In this document: piece by piece, positions 44,983 through 55,823 of the stretch
How positions within the stretch are numbered: the stretch's first letter is position 1
Layout of the letters: each line of letters starts with the position of its first letter
From: Cytauxzoon felis
Lineage: Eukaryota > Apicomplexa > Aconoidasida > Piroplasmida > Theileriidae
DNA: 64,000 bases
Reading direction: 5' to 3'
Assembly (NCBI GenBank): GCA_020283715.1
Contig: JAIQCW010000044.1
Location: 1 to 64,000, forward strand
Notes under the pieces: model-generated
What the model was told of the DNA's origin: nothing
Seen by the model: only the letters and a program-made list of their open reading frames with translations
Databases searched by the model: none
Program-made: the position numbers and the translations under genes

Positions 44983-46373
44983 TTATTTTGTGAAATTATA
45001 GACGTGATTGATGATTTCTGTGAATGCTCCTTGATTGCATGTTGTGTTTGTAAAGTATTTGGAGTTTGATTTGATAAAATCTTCAGCATTACCAACAGTG
45101 AATGAATAATTTGATAGAATAGCAGCTTCTAAATCATTATGTGAATCACCAATGAAACCACAAGTTGATGGATCTTGTCCATAATGTTTCATTAATATTT
45201 GAATACCATTACATTTAGTAATACCAGGTGGTGATAACATAATAAATTCATGTGTATTAGCAATTTTTGAGATATAATCAATATTTTCATTAAGATTATT
45301 AAATTTAATATTTATATCAAAGATAACAATACATAATATATTTAATTGTAATAATTCATTTATATTTATTTTTATAGGATCTGGATGTTTATCATCTTTA
45401 ATATATTTATAAATCATATCTGATAATTCAGTTAATATATAAAAATTATCTTTATCAAGTAATATTATCATATCTAATTTATTATTCTCTTTCATATTAT
45501 TATATATACATTCAACTATATTACTATTGAAACTTGTACAACTTATTATATTCCCTTTATCATCATATACTATTGCACCATTCACATATACACCAGGATA
45601 ACCATTATGACCAGATATATTAACTATCTCCGGACCCATCAATGTCATAATCGAATTCACTATACGACCTATCATATACATATAAATAAATATCACCACT
45701 TGAGGTCCAATCCAACACTTTTCCACTCGCCGTTCCACCTGAGGTCGTCTTGCAGACAGCTTCCTTATTTACCTATCCGTAAACGGTAATGCCACTCCCG
45801 GAGATCGTGGCGATGTTAACCCGGAGGAAAAAAGAATGTCTACCCGGAAGAACGTAAATGTTCAACCCCTAAGAACAGACCTCCACCCGAAATTACCACT
45901 ATCGTTGGTCCTGCCGTCAGCTCTTCTAATTATTTATCTCTAAAGAGTATAGCCACTCCCAGAGATCGTGGCGGAAGTGTAATGGATTGGACCTCGAGTG
46001 GAGACCTCGAGTGGAACCCGTAGCTGATCTATGGGAAGCGAAGGGGGAGGTAAATAAAGAAGCTCCATGCAATGGAAATGATAGACCTCAGGTGGAACGC
46101 CGAGTGGAAAGACCTCAGGTGGAAGAGTAGGATCGGACATCAATTGGATGTTTATTGATTGTATATGTATGATTAATTAAAATTGTGATGGATAGATGAT
46201 TACATACCTGTACAGAAAAAGGGAGTGCATCCTAGTGATTTCATTTTTCCGAATGTTTTATAATTTTCTAGTTGTATTTTCGGATCATATGAATAAAAAG
46301 TGCCATCGACATCGATTGCAAAATACTTTATTGGTTCTTTGGGTCTAACAAATTTAGATAATTCTTCAACCAT
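44983..46373 (-). CDS. HAD-superfamily (Cof/IIB type) phosphatase, 2 exons
   Basis: These enzymes dephosphorylate sugar phosphates and related small molecules. Exon 1 46373-46208 (MVEELSKFVRP) holds motif I, YFAIDVDGTFYSYD, with the nucleophile and acid aspartates, and ends FCTG at the phase-1 donor. Exon 2 45668-44983 continues RIVNSIMTL and GHNGYPGVYVNGAIVYDDKG (the Cof cap entry). It ends with motif IV, GFIGDSHNDLEAAILSNYSF, then VGNAEDFIKSNSKYFTNTTC, as in the YidA/Cof group. Length about 283 residues is normal. The 539 bp intron is almost wholly a modular repeat copy. Confidence 0.88.
45694..46150. repeat. Modular repeat copy in the HAD phosphatase intron
   Basis: Two arrays with CCGTAAACGG and CTCTAAAGAG cassettes, CCGGA units, GCTGATCTATGGGAAGC loop and CCATGCAATGG; inverted relative to the gene. 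Confidence 0.8.
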
Positions 46374-47577
46374 TGTCAACAATGTAATAATAAAATAACA
46401 ACTAATTAATGATTATAATTACAAATTTAGATACAAATTAAACAATAATAACAAAATACATTAAACAGAAGATATAAATTTATACTGCATTATTAATATT
46501 TATACGACATCTAGCTACAACTGCTGTATTATCAGGTAATGACCCACGAATTTTGATTCGATAAATCTGCATGTTTGGTTTATAATTAATATGATACACT
46601 GTATATAATATAATTTATATTTATATGTGCTTATTAATTATATTGTTTACTTAATATTAAACATATGTCACTTTACTGAGTATTAATTCCTTACTGTTGA
46701 GTTGCGCAAGAATCATAAAATTTGAGACACTTTAAAGCATAACTATATATCGATAATTAAAGTAAGTTTATGATTATAACGAATATATTTCATTTTAAAT
46801 CTTAATTTTCCAACGATTGATTTTTTTTCCATCCATGTACCCAGTGAGACATCAAGATGTCTCGATATGAATTATCAAGAAGTATTTTCAACTAACATTT
46901 TGTTGTTGTTAACTGCTCTAATGAGTTTATCCTTGTAAAGTCTGTTAATTTCCATTTCAGTGATCAGAGTTTATTCAAATGTTGGACTATGGATGATGAT
47001 ATTTGATTTTAATCCTCAATTTTACCTTATAGACAAACTATAAAGGATATATATCTGTCATAAACCCCTGTATAACGTGATATGATGCAAGATCTATCAC
47101 TGTAGTACGTGTTGAAATGAGATTGAGGTCATTAGGTACAAATGTACTCATGATGATGCGATTTCTTATGAAAACATTAATGAATATACTGTAAAAAATA
47201 TAGTAGAACTATACATCTTGCTTCAATTACAGGCACATAAGATATATCCTATAGTCTCCAGTGCCATTAATTGAGCTAGCGTAGGAAATTATATCATCCA
47301 CTTTTAGAATAATATAACTATAAACTTGAAATTTACAATTTAAATTCAGATTATAAGTCTTTACTATAATTTTTAAAATACATCCACTTGAGGTTACATC
47401 ATAACCTCCATCCACCACTTACACTTCTGAATCCGGAGCTGATGTGTATTTAAATACTACTCGAATTGGATTCATATTAATGTAGATAATTTTTTTACAG
47501 CCCCCTGGTATTTTCATGAAAATTTCTACTACAGTTAATCCCCCATGGTCTATGTATTATACACTTGGTATATATAA
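46374..47577. other. Unresolved stretch with several candidate minus-strand exons
   Basis: Four pieces look coding on the minus strand. The first is MKIPGGCKKIIYINMNPIRV (about 47519-47420, ending at a GTAAGT donor). The second is MSTFVPNDLNLISTRTTVID near 47155. The third is INRLYKDKLIRAVNNN near 46940. The last is IYRIKIRGSLPDNTAVVARC ... INNAV-stop at about 46485-46570. I could not join them with consistent phase. A fragment of the repeat end (47390-47400) sits in the first intron. No function is claimed. Confidence 0.35.
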
Positions 47578-49006
47578 ATGGTTCATGGTAAGCGGTCAAA
47601 TGAAGTGGAAGGTACAGGAGTAATATTGGATAATACCTCATCTCCTCAAGCTGAAGGTATAGATTCATCAATAGAATCCTCTAGCGAAGTTAAAGAAACT
47701 AGTTCGTCTATAACTTCATCAGATAAAAATTTGACATTGATTGAGATATCAAATAGAGTAAAAGACGGTGATATAGTTAATGCTAAAGAATTTATACTTA
47801 ATGATCATGGAATAACATCTGTTGATGATTTATATTCATTGAAATCATTAGAAAAAATAACTTTAGCTGGAAATTCCATCAAACATTTCGATTTCCTTAC
47901 ACAAAATATCAATCTTAACTCCATCAATCTCTCCAGAAATCAAATCACCAAATTCACTCGACTTCATAACCTTCAAAATCTCACTCTACTCAACCTTGCA
48001 CATAATCACGTATGTTCTCACTCAAATATACTTTCAAACTAGACACTATATCTGATATTACAACCTTTGTTCACTCGCCGTGGAGGCTCTCCTATTTACT
48101 TCCCCTTCCAACTCCCATAGATCGCTTCCAGGTGTATCTACCCCTAAGAACAGATCTCCACTTGAGGTCCAATCCAACTCTTTTCCACTAGGCGTGGAGC
48201 CCCTTCCAATTACCTATCTCTAAAGAGTAATGCCACTCCCGGAGATCGTGGCGATGAAGAAGATAGTGATTGGACCTCAAGTGAAACCCGCAGCTGATCT
48301 CAGGGAAGCGGAGGGGGAAGTAATTAGAAGAGCTGTCTGCAAGACGACCTCATGTGGAACGGCGAGTGGATGAGTAGGACTGGATATCAGGTGGTCTAAT
48401 TTAAGTTATTAAATTTTATGAATATGAAATAATTAAATTATAGATAGAGGTATTGGATAATTTGGATTGTTTATGTTCATTGCGTGTATTGATATTGAAT
48501 AATAATAGATTGAGTATGTTTATGATATAGTTATTATATATTTTATTATAGGGATAGTACCAAATTTGTGTCAATTGATTAATTTAGAGGTGATTATATT
48601 GAGTAGTAATTGTATAGATGTATTTAATGTACCTAAACGTTTAATGCCTAAATTACGTAAGATATCATTAAGTAATAATAATTTGAGAGAATTTCCATTA
48701 TTAGATAAATGTCCAAATTTATTGGAATTAAGATTAAATAATAATAGGATAATATCATTACCTATAAATTTATATTTAATGAATTCATTAAGGGTATTAG
48801 ATTTAGGTAATAATAAATTAGTTGATATAAAATCATTATCAAATTTAATAAATTTACAAGATTTAAATTTATCTGGTAATAAATTTATAAAAGTAGATTT
48901 GGATACATTAAAAATTAATCATAAATATTTAAAGATATTAAATTCTAAAAAATTAATTGATGATAATAATAGTAAGAACAAGAGAAAGAAGCAAAGGATT
49001 CAATAA
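47578..49006 (+). CDS. Leucine-rich repeat protein (3 exons)
   Basis: Exons 47578-48009, 48444-48513 and 48552-49006 join in phase to about 318 residues. After a polar, Ser-rich N-terminus come about eight LRRs: SLEKITLAGNSIKHFDFL, NLNSINLSRNQITKF, NLTLLNLAHNH, LRVLILNNNRL across the splice, LEVIILSSNCIDVF, LRKISLSNNNL, LLELRLNNNRI and LRVLDLGNNKL. Repeats of 22-23 residues without a C-terminal cap resemble the SDS22/PP1-regulator class. The tail is lysine-rich (SKNKRKKQRIQ). Intron 1 (434 bp) carries a modular repeat copy. The exact partner is unknown. Confidence 0.8.
48052..48395. repeat. Modular repeat copy in the LRR gene intron 1
   Basis: CCACTAGGCG and CTCGCCG cassettes, AGC/GCT and GCT/AGC loops, CTCTAAAGAG; the left end is degenerate. 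Confidence 0.8.
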
Positions 49007-49025
49007 AAATTAATGATAATAAAAA

Positions 49026-50345
49026 ATGATTATTAAATTATTAAATAGAAATTTAATATCAATAATAGGAATAGATTCATTTAATTTCTTACAAGGATTA
49101 ATAACATGTGATTTAAATAAATTAATGTTAAATAATATATATCCATCATTATTTTTATCATCTAATGGTAGAATACAATTAGATTCATTAATTTTTAAAT
49201 ATTATAATGGTTATATTATAGATTGTAATATCAATGATACATCACAATTGATGAAAATTCTAAATTATCGAAAATTATCAGCCAATGTAGAATTTAATTT
49301 ATTAACAAACTTTAAAATCTATACACAATTAAATGATACATATAAAATTCTCAATAATCATCAATATGATTACCAATGTAAATATCAATTACAATTCAAT
49401 GATTTAAGACATCATTCATTAGGACAACGACTCTATGATATCCAATCATCACAATCAAATGAATCTACATCCGAGGTCCAATCCACCCCACCTGAGGTTA
49501 CAACCACTGTTCCGCTCGGCGTGGAGCCTTCTTCCAATTACCTATCTCTAAAGAGTAAAGCCACTCCCGGAGATCGTGGCGGTGGTAATGAGGAAGAACA
49601 AAAGGTGTCAACCCGGAAGAACGTGGATGTTCAACCCCTAAGAACAGGAAATCTACCCGGAGGAACGAATGTTATAAACCCGGAAGAACGAGAAACTACT
49701 GGTGTAACCTCAGGTGGACAACCCGCAGCTGATCTCAGGGAAGCGGAGGGGGAGATAAATAGAGAAGGCTCCACGCCTAGTGGAACAGACGTGGATTGGA
49801 CCTCAGGTGGAGATGATATGAATGGTTTGAATATATATGAGAGGTTATTATTGATGGATTGTAATGTAATAGAGTTTGTAATGAACAAGATGGATTTGAG
49901 ATTATTACCACATGATTTGAATTTGATGGATTATGGATATTTATATAGTAATAAAGGTTGTTATATTGGTCAAGAGATAATAAATCGCATAAATAATAAG
50001 ACATTAATGAATAAATATAAATTAGCATTGATTATAGATGATAATTATTTTAAAAATATAAAATATATAAAATTAAATGAAAATATAATAAATTTATTAA
50101 AAAATACAAAAATTGCTAATGTAATTTACAAAAATTATAATAAATTAGATGATTATTCATTAGGAAATTTAATATTTAATATATTCTCTAATGATTTATA
50201 TCAAATTAATATTAAAATACATGATGAATCCATAAAACCATTAATTTATCTCAATAAAGGATTCGGTTTTGTACTCGTTAATCGTTCTTATACCTCCAAT
50301 CATATCCATATTAATAATAAAATCAATAAAATTCTCATCATCTAA
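49026..50345 (+). CDS. IBA57: IBA57-like iron-sulfur assembly protein (GcvT/YgfZ family)
   Basis: IBA57 acts late in mitochondrial 4Fe-4S cluster assembly. The single-exon 439-residue product starts IIKLLNRNLISIIGIDSFNF-LQGLITCDL, the GcvT-type N-terminus (fold-LQG-lTnDi). The family signature KGCYIGQEIINRI is present near residue 315, with the conserved Cys. The C-terminal beta domain follows (KLALIID ... GFGFVLVNRSY). A modular repeat copy (49466-49812) is in frame between the two halves; without it the protein is about 324 residues, normal for the family. It starts 20 bp after the LRR gene stop. A presequence is not obvious. Confidence 0.85.
   Translation: MIIKLLNRNLISIIGIDSFNFLQGLITCDLNKLMLNNIYPSLFLSSNGRIQLDSLIFKYYNGYIIDCNINDTSQLMKILNYRKLSANVEFNLLTNFKIYTQLNDTYKILNNHQYDYQCKYQLQFNDLRHHSLGQRLYDIQSSQSNESTSEVQSTPPEVTTTVPLGVEPSSNYLSLKSKATPGDRGGGNEEEQKVSTRKNVDVQPLRTGNLPGGTNVINPEERETTGVTSGGQPAADLREAEGEINREGSTPSGTDVDWTSGGDDMNGLNIYERLLLMDCNVIEFVMNKMDLRLLPHDLNLMDYGYLYSNKGCYIGQEIINRINNKTLMNKYKLALIIDDNYFKNIKYIKLNENIINLLKNTKIANVIYKNYNKLDDYSLGNLIFNIFSNDLYQINIKIHDESIKPLIYLNKGFGFVLVNRSYTSNHIHINNKINKILII
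49466..49812. repeat. Modular repeat copy, in frame in IBA57
   Basis: Contains CCGCTCGGCGTGGAGCC, CTCTAAAGAG, a CCGGA-unit array, GCT/AGC loop and CCACGCCTAGTGG. Host frame reads [19 protein letters not shown] and [13 protein letters not shown]. Confidence 0.88.
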
Positions 50346-50379
50346 TCTCATTATTACCCCATCTAAAATTAATATACAC

Positions 50380-50682
50380 ATCCACCTGAAGTTACATCCA
50401 TATACCTGGTCTTCCCACTCGGCGTGGAGCCTTCTCTATTTACCTCCCCTCGGATTCCCGTAGATCATCCTCGGTATTTGTCTACCCAGAAGAACGAATA
50501 AATATTCAACCCCTAAGAACAGGAATTTTACCCGGAGGAACAAAAAAGTTTAACCCGGAAGAATGTGATGTAGTTAATGGACCTCAAGTGGACTACCTGG
50601 AAGCGATCTACGGGAGCTGGAAGGGGATGTAAATAGAAGAAGCCTCCACGGCGAGTGGAATGACCTCAGGTGGAGGTGGATG
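50380..50682. repeat. Modular repeat copy between IBA57 and the Derlin-like gene
   Basis: Fills the convergent 3' space. Has CCACTCGGCG, GGAT/ATCC loop, CCGGA units, AGC/GCT loop and CCACGGCGAGTGG, with extended inverted ends (CATCCACCTGAAG / CAGGTGGAGGTGGATG). Confidence 0.85.
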
Positions 50683-50710
50683 AATAATTTTTTATATTCT
50701 TTGGTGTAAT

Positions 50711-51439
50711 TTAGGAATTATTTTTTTCTTCTATTTTTTCCATGATTTTGGTGGTGATGAATCCGGATGAGGTACCGATTAATCCTTGAATGACAGAGTC
50801 TTTATTTTTGATTGAGATAAGATCGAATAGTAGTAATATGAATGGTAAATAGAAATGTTTTATTTCTAGTATTCCATATAATAAGATTAGATCATTAGGT
50901 TTATTTAATGAAGAGAGAATAATAATAGATCTTGATAATATATTGAAATTTAAATTTGTATATAATAATTCAGTTAAAGTTATTGTTATTAATAAATCTA
51001 ATAATAAACTTTTAATTATATATGATTTATCATTATTAGATTCTAATCTTTTAAGTGTTAAGAATAATGATATTAAATTTAATATAGAATTACTATCAAA
51101 TTCTGATATTATTATACCATTTATTAATGATTTAAATAATCTTTTTATTAATTCACGACGTTTATATATAAAATTATTATCATTTATAATATCTAACCAT
51201 ATTAAACTTGATAATAATAATGAACTACTTGTTATACCATATGATAAAGGATATAATTTTACATCATTTATAAATTCATTTAATTTATTCTTTAAATTAT
51301 CATATTTCAATGTTGATTTTATATTAATCTTTGTCTATATATATTATAAATCTTCATATATAAATGTTAATATACTCACTGGATTATAAATATATTGTTT
51401 ACTATCACCAACATGTAAACATAGTGTCATAAATCCATT
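50711..51439 (-). CDS. Derlin-like membrane protein (DER1 family), 5' end uncertain
   Basis: Derlins are rhomboid-like pseudoproteases that pull proteins through the ER or apicoplast membrane. The main exon (51334-50711) gives VKLYPLSYGITSSSLLLSSL, a loop LIKRLFKSLINGIIISEFDS-NSILNLISLFLTLKRLES (family: -NFLFFG---FNLYFLYRYSRMLE), several hydrophobic helices, and IKHFYLPFILLLFDLISI (family: FLPWVLMGFSLLLG). A probable upstream exon is 51439-51380 (ATG at 51430). Intron 45 nt. Further upstream exons cannot be excluded. It could be the ER or the apicoplast paralogue. Confidence 0.65.
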
Positions 51440-52634
51440 CTAAAATTATGTATTTCTATAATAAATTCAAACCTACATTGAAATATAATATATAAATCAA
51501 TAGAAATTTATATATTCTATACATTATTACATGAATTTAATACATGGAATCCTATACATTCACATTTTAACAAACATTATACTAATTCTTATATGACATT
51601 TATACATTTATTTTATCGTATATACAATTACTATATATATAATGAAGTAGACATAATAAAATCCACTACACATCACCTTCTATTTCAACCTTCCACATAT
51701 GTACAATCACTATCTTCTTTACTCGGTGGTCCACCTGAGGTTACATCCTCTGTTCCCACTAGGCGTGGAGCCTCTTCTATTTAGTTCCCCTTCGCTTCCC
51801 TGAGATCAGCTGCGGGTTTTCCACCTGAGGTTACATTCTCACTACTTCTTTCCAGGTAGACATTCTCTGTTCCTCCGGGTAGATTTTTTCTACTCTTCCG
51901 GGTAGTATTCCTGTTCTTATGAGTTACATTTTTCGTTCTTCCGGGTAAATTCTGTTCACTTTCAACATCGCCACGATCTCCGGGAGTGGCTCTACTCTTT
52001 AGAGATAGGTAAATAGTAGAGCTGACGGCAGGATTGACATCAAGTGGAAAGCTATCTTCAAGACGACTTCAAGTCAAACACCTAGTGGAATATAAGGTGT
52101 AATAGAATGATGGTATGATTGGACCTCGAGTGGAGCCTCATGTTGAAATGTGGGTGGAAGACATGGTTACATTTGTTCTGTACTTTGGTGCATTCATTAT
52201 TTGACTAGACATCATTTTGATTATGAAATACTTGTGAATGTATAATATATGTATATAATTATATAAAATAAATGTAGTTAAATTTGTATGTGTAATGGTT
52301 ATAGATGGATGTGTAATGTATTGTTTATGGTAGACAATGATTTAATGTATATTGTTTGATGAATAGAATGTGTAATGATAATAACAAGATTATATAATTT
52401 GGCACCTTTATGCTTAAGGTAGAATTGATATATATAATAATTTATATTAGATGTGCCAAAAAGTATGATGTTGATTCTTTATATTATTGCATCAATTTGC
52501 TTTGATGCATATAGGTGCTTGATATAATTGATGTTGTTTTAAGGATTATATTGATGTTGTTTATATTTATTAATTGGATATAAATAAAGGAAATAATTTT
52601 ATTTAAAAAAAGAAGTTCTTACATGATTTAAAGT
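51440..52634. other. Intergenic, 1.2 kb, with one modular repeat copy
   Basis: Apart from the repeat at 51729-52163 the stretch is very AT-rich. The last 300 bp hold stacked short repeats around TTGATGTTGTTT near 52520-52565, just before the secreted-protein gene. No gene or RNA is recognised. Confidence 0.5.
51729..52163. repeat. Modular repeat copy, intergenic
   Basis: CCACTAGGCG, GCT/AGC loop, a long CCGGGT-unit array, GCCACGATCTCCGGGAGTGGC with CTCTTTAGAG, CTGACGGCAGG and degenerate ends. Confidence 0.82.
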
Positions 52635-53355
52635 ATGGAGAAGATACAATTGATTACTATAATATCATTTGTATTTCTAATTAAAATATCATATGGTATT
52701 AATAAAATACCACAGGATAACATAATATTCTTAGATTTACATGGTGAATTAATTATTTATTATATTAATATATATATATATATATTATAGATTTTAAAAA
52801 TTTAAATGAATATGGCAAAGTACTATTAGAAGAATTAGAATTATTTCAAAATAATGTAGCAGAAAAATTAGCTAGTCGTTTATTGAAAAAATTTGATGAA
52901 CATGGTTTAACAAAAGATGAACAAGCAAAATTAATACAAACATTTGTACTTTTACAGGTAAATTTATTATTATTATTCTTATTAAATATTTATTTTAGAC
53001 GGATGGTAATCCATCAAAATTTAAAAATTTTCTATTGAAATTAAAAAATGTAGCTGAAACTACCGGTAAATCTATACTTACTACAACTATTAAACACGCC
53101 GCAACCGGTGGATTAAAAGAAGCTATGCCATATCTAGAACGACTCTTTAAAAATACAATCAATAAACTTCCACCCGAAATGAGATCATTAGTCGCACCAC
53201 TCTTTTTCATCATGTTCGATACACTCTTTGCTAAACTCAAAATCAAAAAACCCGCAGAATTAACACTAGAACACTTTATGTACGATGGATTAAATAAAAA
53301 TCAAGCTGAAAAAGCTACCGAAGTCTATAATACACTCTACCATGATGAAGATTAA
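52635..53355 (+). CDS. Secreted alpha-helical protein (3 exons)
   Basis: Exons 52635-52743, 52791-52957 and 52999-53355 join in phase to 210 residues. A signal peptide (MEKIQLITIISFVFLIKISYG) is followed by a wholly helical protein with Leu/Lys heptads (YGKVLLEELELFQNNVAEKL, LLKKFDEHGLTKDEQAKLIQ). It ends DEDD-like (YNTLYHDED) without a membrane anchor. The introns are short (47 and 41 nt). It may be a secreted or organelle-resident effector; no family recognised. The AT-rich 5' region fits a strong stage-specific promoter but this is only inference. Confidence 0.65.
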
Positions 53356-53387
53356 TGATCTCAATTAAAGAAAACCCACCCTGTCTT

Positions 53388-53707
53388 TCCACTCGATGTC
53401 CAATACAACTCTGTTCCACTCGGCGTGGAGCCTTCTTCCAATTACCTATCTCTAAAGAGTATAGCCACTCCCGGAGATCGTGGCGATGTTAACCCGGAAG
53501 AACGTATATGTTCAACCCCTAAGAACATGAATTATCTACCCGGAAGATCAAAGAATGTAAACCCATAAGAACGAAATATTCAACCCGGAAGAACAAGACC
53601 TCAAGTGGAGGTGGATTACCTGGAAGCGATCTATGGGAGCTGGAAGGGGAAGTAAATAGAGAAGCTGTCTGCAAGACGAAGGAAAGGTGGATTGGACCTC
53701 GGGTGCA
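53388..53707. repeat. Modular repeat copy downstream of the secreted-protein gene
   Basis: CCACTCGGCG, CTCTAAAGAG, CCGGA units, AGC/GCT loop and GTCTGCAAGAC; starts 33 bp after the stop codon. The following 430 bp (to 54142) hold no recognisable feature. Confidence 0.8.
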
Positions 53708-54142
53708 TTAGACATCACTTTAGTTTCCGGTGTCATTTGGTTGTATTTGGGTGTGATATTTATGATTTAAATATCATGAGAATGATATGATTTAATTTAT
53801 ATTAGGGGGTACTAAAGATAAATTAGTGGATGTTCGTGTAACTAAGTTATCATCGAGTACCCGATATCAACTAAATTGAAATGTAGTTATGATTTAATTG
53901 AAAAGGAGGTTTTTTAAAAGAGTAATGACAGTTTGAATTTTTTTAAAAGGAAAAAAACCATCTTTTTAAATGATTTAATTGACATTTTATGTGTATTAAT
54001 TGGATAAACTGTCGCTTCATATGAGAATCATCCATTAATACTATTGTAATGTCTAGATTTAATTAAAAGTACATTTATTATTTAATAGATTTAATTTATT
54101 TATACTTTTGTCTTTATATATTTAAATATTTTTTTCCATCCA

Positions 54143-54437
54143 ATGGGCTCCAAGTCATCTGATGAAGCATCCAATAGGCTAAAGAGTAAGTTGTATTCTC
54201 ATATAGTGACTCTCATCCTTATTATTCTAGACGCTACTGTTATTGCTGGCAGTTATCTCCTGTTCTCAGCAGCTGTATGGGCATTTCTAACAAGTCCAAG
54301 GAAACATGAATGGTAATTTACACCTTTTTTACATCTATACACATTAACACAGGGTAGATGTATTAATGGACTATTGCAATCATAGAAGATCACAGTACAG
54401 CGGAGTTTGGTCTAAGTTTACCAGAAGAAGCCACTAA
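54143..54437 (+). CDS. 69-residue single-helix membrane protein (3 exons)
   Basis: Exons 54143-54185, 54231-54312 and 54353-54437 join in phase: MGSKSSDEASNRLK, then NATVIAGSYLLFSAAVWAFL and a basic C-terminus (SPRKHEW, VDVLMDYCNHRRSQYSGVWS). One transmembrane helix near residues 17-37, with introns of 45 and 40 nt. The size and layout fit a small subunit of a mitochondrial complex, but the family is not recognised. It is easily missed because every exon is short. Confidence 0.6.
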
Positions 54438-54495
54438 TAACCGCCTAATCTATTACAAATTCTATATACATAGAATATCAGTGAAACCTCTACAT

Positions 54496-54747
54496 TCCCA
54501 CTCGAGGTCTATCCTGCCGTCAGCTCTTCCACATGAGGTCCATCCTGCCGTCAGCTCTTCCAATTACCTATCTCTAAAGAGTAAAGCCACTCCCAGAGAT
54601 CGTGGCAATGTTTTGATAGTGATTGGACCACAGGTGGAGACCTCAAGTGGAAGTGGAACACCGAGGATGATCTACGGGAATCCTAGGGGAGGTAAATAGA
54701 GGAGCCTCCACGGCGAGTGGCAACGTCAAGACGACCTCAGGTGGAGA
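54496..54747. repeat. Modular repeat copy, intergenic
   Basis: CTGCCGTCAGC twice, CTCTAAAGAG, GGAT/ATCC loop and CCACGGCGAGTGG; ordinary ends. Confidence 0.8.
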
Positions 54748-54858
54748 TTGTAGAACCTTCGAGGTACCCTTACACCCCCTATGTGTAGAGTCTGTTAATC
54801 TGTAAGAATGTATATATATAATAATGTGGAATTTAACATAATTTTTTAATAGTTAATA

Positions 54859-55823
54859 ATGTATACTAATAATAATATCGCAAAAAATTTACTTAACATT
54901 TTCGGTAATTTAAATAAAATCAAATCTAAAATCAACACCAATAAAAAAATTATAAACGTCAACAAACTACCCTTCAATTACACTAAATACCCTAATATAT
55001 CATTATACTTTGGTAGTATGTTTATAATATTCCAGGAATGTACCATGCTAACCCTGTCTACCGAAGGTCTTCCACTCGCCTCAACCTGAGGTTGGTCTTG
55101 CAGACAGCTCTCCACTTGAGGTCCAATCCACCTCTTTTCCACTAGGCGTGGAGCCCCTTCCAATTACCTATCTCTAAAGAGTAATGCCACTCCCGGAGAT
55201 CGTGGCGGTGAAGGTAGTGATGGATCATCCATCATGGGAATGATGGAAGATGGTTCTAAGGATGTATTGGATGTAACCTCAGGTGGAACCCGCAGCTGAT
55301 CTCAGGGAAGCGGAGGGGGAAGTAAATAAAAGAGCTGTCTGCAAGACCTACGGTGGAGCAGAATGGGAGGACTGTAACCTCGAGTGTAATACTCACTACG
55401 TTGTATCGACTCTTTATATATCTTTGGTTACATATTACAATTATAGATTGGTATGATTTATCATCGGATTGTTTATATTTTGAGGATCGGATGGTATTGA
55501 TGCGTTTATTGACGAGAGAGCGGATGAGAACTGGTGAAATTCCATTGGATTTTGGTGATATTGAGGATGGAACAGTAATGAAATGTGATGTTTTATTTAA
55601 AAATTATAAATATTTATATAATGGATCAATAAAACAACTAATTGATCAACTCGATAATTATCAAATCAATAATATTGTTATACCTCATATACAAGATGAT
55701 CATCTAATCAATTTCAATAATACCATAATTTACAACACCATAAATGTAAAAAACCCCATCAAATTTATATTTTGTGTGGATGATAATGAATTATGGGGAT
55801 ATTATCATGATATATTAAAGTGA
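54859..55823 (+). CDS. Two-exon protein, possibly mitochondrial, function unknown
   Basis: Exon 1 54859-55012 (MYTNNNIAKNLLNIFGNLNK, basic and Asn-rich, like a mitochondrial presequence) joins in phase with exon 2 55447-55823 (DWYDLSSDCLYFEDRMVLMR-LLTRERMRTGEIPLDFGDIE), giving 176 residues. The second exon looks conserved and may be an organellar ribosomal subunit, but this is a guess. The intron (434 bp) carries a modular repeat copy. Its stop codon overlaps the last codons of the convergent CS-domain gene by 9 bp. Confidence 0.6.
55058..55387. repeat. Modular repeat copy in an intron
   Basis: CCACTAGGCG, CTCTAAAGAG, GATGGATCATCCATC palindrome, GCT/AGC loop and GTCTGCAAGAC cassettes in gene orientation. 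Confidence 0.82.
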
